Positions 43,165 to 53,751 of a DNA stretch of 64,000 bases are shown here, in pieces. Made by a program: the position numbers and the translations under genes. The notes below the pieces were generated by a model, which did not search any database, was not told where the DNA came from, and saw only the letters and a list, made by a program, of their open reading frames with translations. The DNA lies in contig JANJXV010000130.1 of assembly GCA_024803745.1 (NCBI GenBank), positions 2,532,501 to 2,596,500 of the forward strand. The letters are read 5' to 3'. The first letter of the stretch is position 1; the number at the start of each line of letters is the position of its first letter. This stretch comes from Megascapheus bottae (Eukaryota; Chordata; Mammalia; Rodentia; Geomyidae).

Positions 43165-43304
43165 TTTCCTCTCAGGTCTTTGCACTGCTAGACAGGTACT
43201 GTACCACTGGAACTATGTTCCTAGATTTTTGTTTTGGAGTTCTTTTTCACACAGGGTCTGTCTGTTTGTGTCTCTGTCTGTCTCTCTGTCTCTCTGTCTC
43301 TCTG

Positions 43305-43338
<34 letters not shown>

Positions 43339-43411
43339 GCTTTATGATCATCCTATATATGCCTCCTGTATATGGCTAGGATTACAGGTATATACCGCCA
43401 CACCTAAGAGG
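43165..43411 (-). mobile_element. B1-dID-type SINE, old, containing a TCTG/TC microsatellite
   Basis: Minus strand: ID-like tail ('ctagacaggtactgtaccac' complement, 43189-43208) and B1-like head ('gctaggattacaggtatata' complement near 43375). Between the two monomers an internal (TCTG)n/(TC)n array (43270-43339) has expanded. Confidence 0.65.
43270..43339. repeat. (TCTG)n/(TC)n microsatellite
   Basis: TCTCTG units, then pure TC. It lies within the linker of the surrounding SINE. Confidence 0.95.
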
Positions 43412-44163
43412 AGAAGCTTTTTTCAAAAAAAATGGGTGAAGTTCTGTATTTGGAGTTGTTTTGAAACTGACATTGGTGTCAACAAAATGACACCAACATG
43501 ATAAAACTAGTGAGTAATGTAAAATGCCATGAGCCAGTGTGAGGGCTTAGATCTGGAATGTATCTATAGACAAGTATGGTGGGATTGGGGGAGGGGTTGT
43601 AATTCGTGGTAAGGAAAGTGGTTGTGTTAGCATCCTGCCCCTGTGACAATACAGCTAAGAAAAATAACTCATCTATTCTACCTGCATTTTTATGTTTATA
43701 CAATAGGTGCCTCCAAGTTGGACTTATGAGCAAAGAGTATCCCTCTCATTTCATTAAGATGTGCTGTACTCATTTCTTTTATTTTAAAAAATGGCATTAT
43801 ATTTGAATTGCAACATGCTGCCCATTTTTTTTTTCCAGATGAGAAGTCAACTGACGGACGCTGTAATTTGGAAGTGCGTGTGTGCATGAGAAGGTCCCAG
43901 CAGGCTCCATTTCTGATCCATTAGATCAGTAATTACAACACAAAGTGAGGGGACAAATATTAATGCATCAGGAAATCTTGGAAGAAATGTCAAACTACCC
44001 ACACAGCACAGCTTCCTTGGATCTTCAGAGTGACCTGAATACTTAATAACTAGAGTAGAAGACTTCATTGTAAGGAGGCCACCAGGTTATTCCAGGAAGG
44101 CCACTCCTGTGCCATTCCACACCCCATCCCCCAAGAAAGTCACATGAAAAAGTGGCCCAAAAG
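43412..44163. other. Unassigned non-coding sequence
   Basis: Nothing recognised. Confidence 0.5.
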
Positions 44164-44390
44164 GGCCAGGGGTTATGATGCATGCCTGTAATCTCAGCTA
44201 GGGATAAGAGATAATGAAGATATAGTCCTTGTCAAAAACAGAAGACCTTATCTAAAAAAAAAATAAGCTAAACAAAAGGGAAAGGGGGGGAGAGAGGAAG
44301 GGAGGAAGGAAAAAAGCTGTGGACATAGCCCAAGTGACAGTGTTTGCTCAGTATGTGCTAAACCATAGGCTTACTCCCTAGAACCACAGA
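44164..44390 (+). mobile_element. B1-dID-type SINE, old
   Basis: Head 'gccaggggttatgatgcatg' with 'cctgtaatctcagctaggga', a purine-rich linker (44277-44312), and an ID-like tail 'gacatagcccaagtgacagt' with 'gtttgctcagtatgtgct'. Confidence 0.68.
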
Positions 44391-44399
44391 CAACAACAA

Positions 44400-44500
44400 A
44401 TAGTTTATCCATATTTTGAAGGCAAGTAAACTCAAAAAGGTTGTCACTAACCCCAAAGGCACACAGCCAGTAAGAAAGGATTGGACCTGGGCTTCTTTTC
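44400..44500 (-). repeat. MIR SINE remnant (antisense)
   Basis: 'tttgaaggcaagtaaactca', 'ccaaaggcacacagccagta' and 'agaaaggattggacctgggc' match the complement of the MIR core and head. Confidence 0.65.
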
Positions 44501-45162
44501 CTACCATCAGGCCTGACTTGTAAGCCTGTCATTATCTTAGAGCTGAGTAACAAAACAATTCTATTGGACAAGACTCTTGTGATTATCTAGAGCTGTGTAT
44601 CCAAACACTATTGGAGATGCATCTACTCTCATAGTCAGCTGCTGGGACAATTCCTCCATAAACACTGCCTACTGGGGAGAAATTCATTCTCTACCTTCTT
44701 CCATCCACCTTACTCTCACCCCTACATCACACCCATGGAATCAACATAGCAAGTTCCACAGGGACTGTCATAGACTGGATATCACTAGAATTTAAGCTTT
44801 CTGTAGCTAATTTTCCCTGGCTTGAAAACTTTAATGTAACTGTCAGACCCCCCAGGTTTTTTGGAGAACTAGGGTGGTGGTGGCAATTATTTCTAGATTC
44901 TGGTACCTTCCTCATGTACCTTCTGGTAGCACATAACTCTTAACTCCAGAGCTCATTTCCTTCCTTATTTTCTTCATTAGTTTGTAAGCTCCCACTGCCA
45001 ACAAACATGACCCATCTGATAACAAAATGTTGACAACAGAATGCCTGACATATTAAAGCTGTCAAATAAAAAAAATGAGTTTTTACCAGGTGGTCCAAAT
45101 ATGTCACCTGTGTGGAAGACATTTTTCAAAAATAGATTGTAGAGGTCAAAAAGTTACTGGGT

Positions 45163-45164
<2 letters not shown>
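44501..45164. other. Mostly unassigned; possible L2 end
   Basis: 'agtttgtaagctcccactgc' to 'gaatgcctgacatattaaag' (44980-45058) may be a decayed L2 3' end. Nothing else is recognised. Confidence 0.35.

Positions 45165-45208
<44 letters not shown>
45165..45208. repeat. (CA)n microsatellite
   Basis: Uninterrupted AC array of 44 bases. Confidence 0.97.
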
Positions 45209-45210
<2 letters not shown>

Positions 45211-45810
45211 TAACCTCAAGGTGACAGGTTCTTGTTGATACTGGCTTGGTGTCTTCAAAAATCCATTTCTAATCTACTCTGAACAAAAAAACAAAAACAT
45301 TTTTGTCAAGAATCCTTCCCTCAGATGAAGCAAACAGATCCTCTTCCCAAAGAGAAATTAATAGGAGAATGACCCAAAAGAATACACTAGGATTAGGCTT
45401 GCTTTTTATATTTTATTTTCTCCCCTCATCATCAAACAATGCAGACCAAAAGTGGGGCCTGTCAACCAATGCTTATTATCAAGGGTGCAATTCTCTTGAA
45501 AAATCTCAGAGGCTGAACACCCTGATTCAAATTGCTAGGTAACAACTAAGATTGTCAATGGAAATAAAAGCTTGGAAGAAAATTGAAAAGCAGAGATGAA
45601 AGGTGAGTGACCTCAGGGATGGCTGAGTTCTTAAAAAGAAAGAGACAACAAAGATGATAGTACAAATGGATAATATTAAATGAGATTTTGTTGTTGTTTT
45701 AAGTCTGGAGAGAGAGCCTCCCAAACAGAACCCTTTTCCAAATACACATTGGCAGGTTTGTGATGCATATTTGCAGGGAAAAAGAGGCCAGTTCCAAGGT
45801 TTGGGATATA
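45209..45810. other. Unassigned non-coding sequence
   Basis: Nothing recognised. Confidence 0.5.
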
Positions 45811-45957
<147 letters not shown>

Positions 45958-46007
45958 CGACTAATCTGCATATGAGCATGCATATGCATAAACAACACAC
46001 ATGTTTC

Positions 46008-46245
46008 TTTTTGTGTGTAGCAGGGAGGGGGTCTTGGAGCTTGAACTCTGGGTCTGGGCTCTGTTCCTGAGCTCTTCAGCACGAGAGCGTACCACTTGAG
46101 CCACAGCACTACTTCTGGTTTTTCCAGTGGTTAACTGGAGATAAGTCTCATGGACTTTTGTGCCCTGGCTGGCACTGAGCTGAGATCCTCAGATATCAGC
46201 CTCCTGAGGAGCTAGGATTACAGGGGTGAGCCATCAGTGCCTGGC
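46008..46245 (-). mobile_element. B1-Geo-type composite SINE
   Basis: Minus strand: 'ggagcttgaactctgggtct' (B-box complement), 'ccacttgagccacagcacta' (A-box complement) and 'tcctgaggagctaggattac' (head complement). It lies between the tetranucleotide array and a CA array. Confidence 0.9.
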
Positions 46246-46274
46246 TCCTGTGTCTTAGTTTCATGTGAGAGAGA

Positions 46275-46280
<6 letters not shown>

Positions 46281-46331
<51 letters not shown>
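46281..46331. repeat. (CA)n microsatellite
   Basis: Uninterrupted AC array of about 51 bases, the longest CA array in the window. Confidence 0.97.
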
Positions 46332-46334
<3 letters not shown>

Positions 46335-46456
46335 ATTGACAAAAACCAGACACAATGGGAAGCCAGAAAGAGAGGAAACCAGAACACATTCACCAAAGAT
46401 GGTTGCCTATTTATATTACCAGGAATGGCCATTTTGCATAATTAATGCATAATTTT

Positions 46457-47451
46457 TTCATATATTTTTGTTGTAATTAATCGAAGGGTCACATTATATT
46501 CGCCAGATAGAAGGTGCATTACTTCACATACATTGATACCCTTTCTCATGTCTTGGTCCCCATTTCCCTCCTCTCCACCCTCACTCCTCATCTTGTTTTC
46601 CCCCCTTCCCTATCCAATTTCAAATAACCAAATATGCATATATCCAATATATCAGATAACAAAGCGAAATACTGTAACAATATGAGATAACCAAGGGACA
46701 GCAAAAGAGATGAGAGATAACAGTACATTAAGGACAACAATCACTCATTATATGGCTTTTGTTTCTATATCCTAGAGGTCCTTTCATTTAGCGTCATACT
46801 GTATGGATAACATAGTACAATAAGGACAACAATCACTCATTATATGGCTTTTGTTTCTATATCCTAGAGGTCCTTTCATTTAACATCATACTGTATGGAC
46901 TTATGTATCAAGATTTTGCTCTATTGCAGATCTCTGCTAGTAGAGCCCAAGGTTTCTACTGATTATGACGAATGAGGGAAACCATTGAGCCTAAGTTCCT
47001 TTGAGTCTGGCTTACTTCACTTAATAGGATTTTTTCTAAGTCTTTCCATTTCCTTACAAATGGGGCGATGTCGTTCTTTCTGACAGCAGTATAGAATTCC
47101 ACTGTGTACAAATACCACATCTTGTTGATCCATTCATCAACTGAGGGACATCTAGGTTGGTTCCATATCTTTGCTATGGTGAATAGTGCTGCAATGAACA
47201 TTGTTGTGCTAGTGGGTTTAGTATGTCCTTGTTTCTGGGTGGTTGGGTAAATGCCAAGTAGTGGAATTGCTGGGTCATAGGGGAGTTCTATGTTTAGTCT
47301 TGAGGAACTGCCACACTGCTTTCCATAGTGGTTGAAGGAGTTTGCACTCCCACCAACAGTGTAGTAGTGATCCCTCCTGGCCACATCCCCTCCAGCATCT
47401 GTCGTTATTAGTTTTTTTGATCCTGGCCATTCTAACTGGAGAGTTGTTTTG
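46457..47451 (-). mobile_element. 5'-truncated LINE-1 with ORF2 C-terminus and 3' UTR
   Basis: On the minus strand, reading from 47451 down, the translation contains hallmark L1 ORF2 C-terminal stretches: 'CWRGCGQEGSLLHCWWECKL' near 47400-47330, and after a frame change 'ELPYDPAIPLLGIYP' and 'QPRCPSVDEWINKMWYLYT' (ending about 46990). The two parts lie in different frames, so the copy cannot encode protein. The 3' UTR (46480-46950) matches the small L1 at 16684. The flanks 'attaatgcataattttt' (46441-46457) and 'attaacgcataaattttt' (47452-) form a lightly mutated target-site duplication. Confidence 0.95.
46716..46899. repeat. 92-bp tandem duplication inside the L1 3' UTR
   Basis: Two adjacent near-identical copies of a 92-bp unit ('aaggacaacaatcactcatt' begins at 46730 and again at 46822; 'catactgtatgga' ends at 46807 and 46899), with only a few differences. 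Confidence 0.95.
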
Positions 47452-47640
47452 ATTAACGCATAAATTTTTAATGCAATTTATCAGGGAAAATTTTAAAACC
47501 AAGCATTTATGCAGTAAGATCATGTAAGTGTTTGCTTGAGATAAGCAAGAGAGATTTCCAAACTGTCAGGAAAGATCAGAATCCTTTGGCTCCCTGAAAT
47601 GAGATTGAAACCTGACTTGCTTAAACCTTGTCAAGGTCTA

Positions 47641-47898
47641 AGCCCAGCGCCAGCGGCTCACATCTGTAACTCGAGCTACTCAGGAGGCTGAGATCTAAGC
47701 ATGACAGTTCGAAGCCAACCAGGGTAGCAAAGTCCATAAGACTCTTAGCTCCATTCAATCAACAAGAAACTAGAAGCAGAGTTGTAACTCAAGTGGTATA
47801 GCAAGTAGCTTGAGAAAAAAACAAACAAACAAAAACATCCCCTCATGAACAGCATCCAGACTCCCAGTTCAAGCCTCAAGACTGGCATCAAAAAACAA
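47641..47898 (+). mobile_element. B1-Geo-type composite SINE
   Basis: Head 'gcgccagcggctcacatctg', linker 'gactcttagctccattcaat', A-box region 'gttgtaactcaagtggtata', an A/CAAA-rich insertion (47815-47837), B-box 'cagttcaagcctcaag'. Confidence 0.88.
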
Positions 47899-48039
47899 AG
47901 GTTGTCAGGATCTAAATACAAGAGATTGTCTCTGATCACTTACATTTACTGGAAAGCCTGAGTAAAGTAACAGTGAGTTAAACATCTCATTTGTATCCAA
48001 TTTTACAGAGTCTTTATTTGCAACTCTGCTTAAGGGCGA

Positions 48040-48145
48040 TCTGATGTTACCATCCTCATCTTGCACATGAGGAAACTGAGTCACAGAGAGATGAAATAAT
48101 GTTCCTAAAGTTGCATATTGGGGAACTGGAGCCAGGATCTAAAGA
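48040..48145 (-). repeat. MIR SINE remnant (antisense)
   Basis: 'catcttgcacatgaggaaac', 'tgagtcacagagagatga' and 'aactggagccaggatct' match the complement of MIR. Confidence 0.7.
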
Positions 48146-48351
48146 AGGCGAGGCCTGGCATGGGTGCACAGAGTCTACGCTATGAATACCACAGGACATG
48201 GGCAGGCATCTGTAGGTTCCATAACCACCAAATCCCTGGAGGATTGCTGAAGAAAGAAAATGAAATCATCCAGAAAAGAAAAAAAAAATTAACCAACTAT
48301 CTATGTACAGCTAGGTAAAGTCATGGTGAAAAACAAGAGTTGGGGAATATG

Positions 48352-48418
48352 ATTTTTGGTGATGCTGAGATTTGAATTCAGGGCTTCACACTTGCTAGGC
48401 CCACATTCTGCCGGCACT
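48352..48418 (-). mobile_element. ID-like SINE tail fragment (antisense)
   Basis: 'tttgaattcagggcttcaca' and 'cttgctaggcccacattctg' are the complement of an ID-like monomer's B-box and middle. The head is missing or unrecognisable. Confidence 0.55.
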
Positions 48419-48521
48419 TATGTGGGTGTTGGTAATTATCTTTGTTGGCTTATAGTAGTGATACAGGAAGGAAGTTTGTGATTATATGTCCACACAGGTA
48501 TACTGTGCTCCAATCAATCTC

Positions 48522-48739
48522 ACCCTGGGTAAGACCTTGAACTCAAGGCTTCTTTCCCTTAGCTTTGTCACTCAAAGCTGATACCTCTACCCTTTGAGCC
48601 ACAGCTCTACTTCTAGATTTTTGGTAGCTAATTGGAAATAAGATTCTTAAAGATTTTCCTGCCTGGGAGGGCTTTGTGCCATTGACCCTCAGATCTCAGT
48701 CTCCCAAGCAGCTGGGACGGCAGGAGTGAGCCACTTGTG
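48522..48739 (-). mobile_element. B1-Geo-type composite SINE
   Basis: Minus strand: B-box complement 'accttgaactcaaggcttct', A-box complement 'ccctttgagccacagctcta', head complement 'cccaagcagctgggacggca'. Confidence 0.87.
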
Positions 48740-48744
48740 GATTT

Positions 48745-48990
48745 CTTTTTTAAAGACAGCATCTTGCATTATGGCAGGGCTGACCTCAGTTATGCCAATC
48801 TCTCATACGCTTCCCCGGGTGGCTGGAAATGACAGTTTATCGCTACCATGCCCCAGCCTTTGGCTGAGATGGAATCCTGAAAGCATTTTCGTTTTAGTGG
48901 TGGTGGGTTTGGGCAGGGCTGGCCTGTAAATCCAGGTCTCTGCCTCTCACGTAGCTAGGATGATAAGCTTAAGCTACCCCCATGCCTGGC
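48745..48990 (-). mobile_element. Two adjacent B1/7SL-head fragments (antisense)
   Basis: Two old 7SL-head copies lie in tandem. One is about 48750-48857 ('cccgggtggctggaaatgac', 'gctaccatgcccca'). The other is about 48860-48990 ('ctctcacgtagctaggatga', 'taagctacccccatgcctgg'). The spacing suggests a B1 dimer or two independent insertions. Confidence 0.55.
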
Positions 48991-50179
48991 TTTGAACTGC
49001 ACAAGAATGCCTGTGTATCCTCAGTGAACGTGTTTTACAATTCCTAGGAGAACTTCTCTCCCAGTTCTCTGCCTTCGTTTTCCATGCTAGATTCCTCATT
49101 AATCCAAGACATCGGAGAGTTGAGCTCAGGCAGGCAACCTGAATATTTTGTCTGCGTGTTTCCTGGCTGGGACAGAGGAAGTAAATGGGTATCTTAGTGT
49201 GATTGCAGACAGGTGTCAATGGAGAGACAAAGACGACCGAGATAACAAAGCATATTTAATCACTGCGCTGTGACTATAAATTTTTCAATATTTATTGTCC
49301 AACTGCTCTGCAAAGATTCTACAATATGGAGAAGTACATTGGAAAATAAAAGAAACATGCCTGACTCCAAGCTTCAAAGTGCCCAGAATTACTAATGATT
49401 TCTTCCTGGCCTCGGTGCCACCAGTAAGAAAACACCAAGAATATTTTAATTCAAAATATATGTGTCATGAGGCAAAACCCTGAAGTTGAGACAAGCTCCT
49501 GGCTTCAGATTTATTTTATACTCTCAATTCATGGTGCTGGGGGTAGTGAGGTCTCATCCAAAACAATTTTTTTTTAAAAAATCCCTTAAATTACTGCAGA
49601 GTAAAGTTCCCTTTATGTGTATGCACTATCTGAGAATCTCCTCTGAGACACAAATCTCTCAGCGCCTTTTCAAAACCAAGAATTCATGTGAAATCATGTA
49701 AGCGTTCCTTGCCGTTATTAGTAACAACACATTCCAGTGCAGTTCTGCTTTCTTAACCAGGCCTAGGATAACTTGGACTTGTGCGTTTAAATATTAAACA
49801 GAGACAAAGAAACAAACAGGATAGATGTGCAGATAGATTAATAAAGGATAGAAATAGAGGCAACAGACAGATATGATAACAATAGATTAGATAGATGGAC
49901 GGATGGATGGATGGATGGACAGATTGATAGAGATGTTAGGTAGAAATAGACAAAAACATGTGTGCCCTTACACTAGTGAAAACCCCACAGCAGAAGCATT
50001 TCTTTGGCAATCATCACAGGAATGGTGTATAGAACCTCCACTTTTACACCACTCCCACCCCTGCCCCCACCCCTATGCCTTTTACATGAGTAAATGAAGC
50101 TTAGGAATGCTAGTAACTTGTCCTCAGCTCTGAATGAAAGAGCCAGTGAAGAAGAGGTGGATAATGGTGATAGCGGTGG
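48991..50179. other. Unassigned sequence with short GATA/GGAT runs
   Basis: (GGAT)n and GATA words lie at 49885-49930. Nothing else is recognised. Confidence 0.5.
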
Positions 50180-50300
50180 TGCTAGTAATAAATCACAACC
50201 ATCACCTTTTCAAGCATGCTCTGTGTGTTAGATACTATATTTGGTATTTTGTGTGTATTATGTCACTTAGGCATAATACATCTTATCATTATCCCTTGTA
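50180..50300 (-). repeat. MIR SINE remnant (antisense)
   Basis: 'agtaataaatcacaaccatc', 'tgctctgtgtgttagatact' and 'tgtgtattatgtcacttagg' follow the complement of the MIR 3' half. Confidence 0.5.
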
Positions 50301-50301
50301 A

Positions 50302-50432
50302 GGCCGGTCATCTTAACTACTCAGGAGGCTGAGATCTGAGGATCATGATTTGAAGCCAGCATGGGCCGGGAAAAGCCATCAGATCCTTACCACCAGCTAA
50401 CCACAGAAAGCCTGAAGTAGAGTTGTGACTAA
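50302..50432 (+). mobile_element. B1-Geo-type SINE, internally and 3' truncated
   Basis: 'aggccggtcatcttaactac' lacks the usual 'gtggctcacgcctg' of the head, then 'tcaggaggctgagatctgag' to 'agcctgaagtagagttgtga'. It ends within the A-box region. Confidence 0.8.
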
Positions 50433-51490
50433 AGTTCACACTTACTGCCACTCGAACACACACAATAAGGTACCTAGGAACCAGCAAGACCCAAGCATCA
50501 CACAGCAACACCCAAGCTATAAAGGTGTAATTGTTGCCCTCATAATTAAACCCTGATCTGTCTGGTATCATTCACCATCTTCCCTCCCATGCACTGAGTT
50601 CTGTCTCTACTTCGATAGTCCGTTGAAATTTTAATTAAGTATATTGTGCAAAGGCCAGTACCTTTTGCCTAGGCAGAGCTCAGAAGCCTGTTGGAAAGTG
50701 GGTGGAGCTCTGTGGTTTTGTCCGCCTGCCCTCCCTAGATGGCCTATGGCATCACAGGCATACAGCTTCAAAAGGCTCTGCTCAGAAATCCCTCTCCTGG
50801 GTATTTTTTTTGAGATTTGAGTAAAGAGCCTCTTTTAAGATGTAAATACCACCTGAAAAAATGTTAAGTCTATTAGAAAGTCACACCTCCGGTGTAACAG
50901 TTAGATAATCCAATTTCTACTTAGGAACATAGTGAATGGGTTTGGGAACAGGGTGGTATAATGAGTCATTTTCTCCCTTTCCATTCAGCTGAGACTCTGC
51001 AAAAGAAGAGCATTTTCTTTTAACTAGAAACTCTTCATTGTAAGACAAGTTTAAATTCACAGAAGAAGAAGAAGAAAAAAAAAAGTCCTGGAAAGAAGAC
51101 AGGGTCTCCATACAGCCTGGGCATGGGTCTTCTTATTTTTACTATCTTGCACTAGCACTCATCACAACTAATAAGCCCATAGTGACATGTTACTGAATTT
51201 TAGCTACCTCTGGGTTCACTGGACGTCCTTTCTCCATGCTGAGATTCCCATGTAGGGCCTGGAAAGTATATTTCGCCGTCAGGTCTCCACATCGCTGTTT
51301 CTCTGACTTGTTTGAGATCACCTTGACAGTTTGAATAGTGCTACTGGTCAAATAGGTTTTGGAAGGTTCCAAGCCTCCATGCATTTATTCTCCTGATGAC
51401 ACTGAGTCTTTTAGAGGAAAAGCACACTAAGGTACAGCGCTGTACTGTGCTATGTAGGGTCCATGTAGTCCACATGAAATTATGGCTGGT
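50433..51490. other. Unassigned non-coding sequence
   Basis: Nothing recognised. Bases 51476-51490 are the target-site duplication of the next SINE. Confidence 0.5.
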
Positions 51491-51583
51491 AGGGCTGGGT
51501 GTCGCTTAATGGCAAAGTATTCACCCAGCAAGGACAAGGTCCTGGGTTCAAGCACCAGACCCCCCCCCACAAAAAAAAGAAAA
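51491..51583 (+). mobile_element. Solitary ID-like SINE with 15-bp target-site duplication
   Basis: A monomeric ID-type element: 'agggctgggtgtcgcttaat', A-box region 'cttaatggcaaagtattc', B-box 'gggttcaagcacc', then C and A runs. The perfect duplication 'gaaattatggctggt' is at 51476-51490 and 51584-51598. No Geo monomer follows. Confidence 0.85.
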
Positions 51584-51598
51584 GAAATTATGGCTGGT

Positions 51599-52038
51599 GG
51601 TGGTAAACTTGGCTTTTCAGGTTTCCTCACACACTGAAGGCAGTCAGAACTAGCTATCTCCCTCCTTGAATAAAGAATGTCCAAGTAAATTATTTAAGAT
51701 TTCTTCTTTATGGAAGATTTTTATTTAAATGATTTACCTAAACAGTATGCACTTGTAGATATTTTATCTTATACACTGGGCTACCATCCAACTCTACTTG
51801 ATGTTTAGGTTGAACAATTCTTCTAGCCTCAGCCATCAGAAGTTTGTCCAGTCGACTTCTATATGCTTTTGACCTGCCTAGCCCCCCCAACTCCCCTCAG
51901 AGTGGGGACTGGTCTTTGCTGCTTCTCTATTTTCTGGCATTTTAAGACTCCAGATTTTACCTAAAACCAGGATGCTGACTCTCCAGGAGGGCTTGTTATT
52001 ACACTGTTATTTCTTCAGGGTCCTCTCAACTGACAGAG

Positions 52039-52039
<1 letters not shown>
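51599..52039. other. Unassigned non-coding sequence
   Basis: Nothing recognised. Confidence 0.5.

Positions 52040-52085
<46 letters not shown>
52040..52085. repeat. (CA)n microsatellite
   Basis: CA array of about 46 bases with one CG step near the end. Confidence 0.97.
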
Positions 52086-52224
52086 TTGTCTGTGAACACT
52101 TCTAACTGCAACCTTCATCATCTAGCAAACAATTGCCTGAGTACATTTTCAGTGATAGAAATGTCCATAGCCCAGTTCAGGTCGGTTGAATTAGAATCCA
52201 TGTAACTTGGAAGTAGAGGTGTGG

Positions 52225-52590
52225 CCCAAGTGATAGAGATGATTTGGGGATGGACACTGGTCAGTAGGGGGGAAAAAAGTCCAGATAACTAGAGGGCTTG
52301 GATTTTTTCAGCCACTGGGCCTCCAGGGAAGTGAAGGAGTCTGGAGGTTGAATTCAATCGACTGGCCATTGATTTGATTGGTGGGTCAATGGTGATTGTA
52401 ATGAAACCTTCATAAACAGGGACCTCACTGATTGGAAGACATATCAATGGGTGGCAAGTTGGCCTGCCCCACGAGGACAGGCACTCCCACACTTGGGGCA
52501 CTCCCCAACCTTTGTACCCTACTCTCCTCTGGTTGTGTGTGTCCTATATAGTAAGGACATGACATTAAATTAACCACAGGACTTGGCTAA
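52225..52590 (+). mobile_element. Ancient LTR-like repeat (family not assigned)
   Basis: 'tctggaggttgaattcaatc', 'gactggccattgatttgatt', 'ggtgattgtaatgaaacctt', 'cttggggcactcc' and 'gtcctatatagtaaggacat' follow the order of an old mammalian LTR I recall. The start is uncertain, and no internal retroviral genes are present. Confidence 0.5.
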
Positions 52591-52598
52591 GTTCTGCC

Positions 52599-52704
52599 AA
52601 GTCCTTCTAACAGACCACTACACGTGAAGAGAGTGCAGGAATCCCCCCAAAAAGTCCTTCTAACAGACTACCACATAGGAAGAGAGTGCAGGAATCCCCC
52701 CAAA
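52599..52704. repeat. 53-bp tandem duplication
   Basis: Two adjacent units beginning 'aagtccttctaacagac' (52599 and 52652) and ending 'gcaggaatccccccaaa', with a few differences in the middle. It sits just downstream of the LTR-like repeat. Confidence 0.93.
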
Positions 52705-52928
52705 GGATCATCAACTAGACACAAGTGCCAGGGTGCTAGGGGATCCTATTACTGAGTAGAATCTGAGGTCAGGGAAGAACTGGGGTGGGGCAAGGTTCCT
52801 TATTAACTTATAGACCAGCTGCTAACTTCAAGTACTTAACATCAGCACTGAAAGGCTGGAAGGATACAGGTGAAGGTTGTAGAGACAAAAAAAAGAGCAT
52901 CTGACTTGTGTGTAAAATTACCAGCACA
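52705..52928. other. Unassigned non-coding sequence
   Basis: Nothing recognised. Bases 52914-52928 are a SINE target-site duplication. Confidence 0.5.
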
Positions 52929-53137
52929 GGCCGGGAGTTTGGCCTAGTGGTTAAAGTGCTTGCCTAGCATGCATGAAGACCCGGGTTCGATTCCTTGGTA
53001 CCACATACATAGAAAAAAGCCGGAAGTGGTGCTGAGGCTCAAGTGGTAGAGCTCCAGCCTTGAGAAAGTCCAAGGACAGTGCTCAGGCCCTAAGCTCAAG
53101 CCCATGACTGGCAAAAAAAACCAAAACCAAACAAAAA
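52929..53137 (+). mobile_element. IDL-Geo SINE, young copy with 15-bp target-site duplication
   Basis: Left monomer 'ggccgggagtttggcctagt' with the 'ggttaaagtgcttgcctag' variant and a canonical B-box 'gggttcgattcctt'. Geo monomer 'gccggaagtggtgctgaggc'. The A tail is interrupted by CC. The perfect duplication 'aaaattaccagcaca' is at 52914-52928 and 53138-53152. Clean boxes and flanks suggest recent insertion. Confidence 0.96.
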
Positions 53138-53152
53138 AAAATTACCAGCACA

Positions 53153-53751
53153 ATCCTTCAGAGACCAAACTTGAGTGGTTTCCATGTAAATATTTGGATT
53201 CATATTCAGAGTGGGATGTATGCCAACAGGGGAAAAAAACTTCAGTTATTTCTATTAATCTTTATGTTAATAACGGTGTTGTTATTTTTAGTTTTAAATT
53301 GTCCCTTCACACATATAAATAGATATCACACACATACAAGGCTTGTGTCACGTTGTACCTAAGTGAAAACACAAGCAAATAGAAAATCAAAACACATTTT
53401 TTTAAGGAGTAACTTTTATCTGAACCAAGAATATATCGGCCTGGATCCAGGACTTATGTTCTTTTTACTAAAACAGTGTGTGTTTCCAAACATTGACTAT
53501 TAGTGTCCCAGCCCATTCGTAATGAATTGTTTCTATATGCAATTCCCTATGAAAAGTAAGTATGGCTACCTGGGAAGTGCTGGATTTTAGGGCTCATTAG
53601 GAGATGAGCAAGAGAAACTACAGGCACTTTTTTGTATCTTGAAAGCAGGGAGCTTTAAAAAAAATCAGAGGTTATAAGCTAGGGATTTAGTTTGCCTACC
53701 ATATGAAAGCCTTCCTCAATGCAGGATGTTTACCTAACATGTGTGAGACCT
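53153..53751. other. Mostly unassigned; possible ID fragment at the end
   Basis: 'gctagggatttagtttgcct' and 'acctaacatgtgtgagacct' (53678-53752) may be a broken ID-like monomer. Nothing else is recognised. Confidence 0.4.

Noticed and set aside
46953..47384. 142-codon frame with clear similarity to LINE-1 ORF2
   Set aside because: Not a host gene: it is the out-of-frame, 5'-truncated remnant of an L1, annotated as a mobile element.
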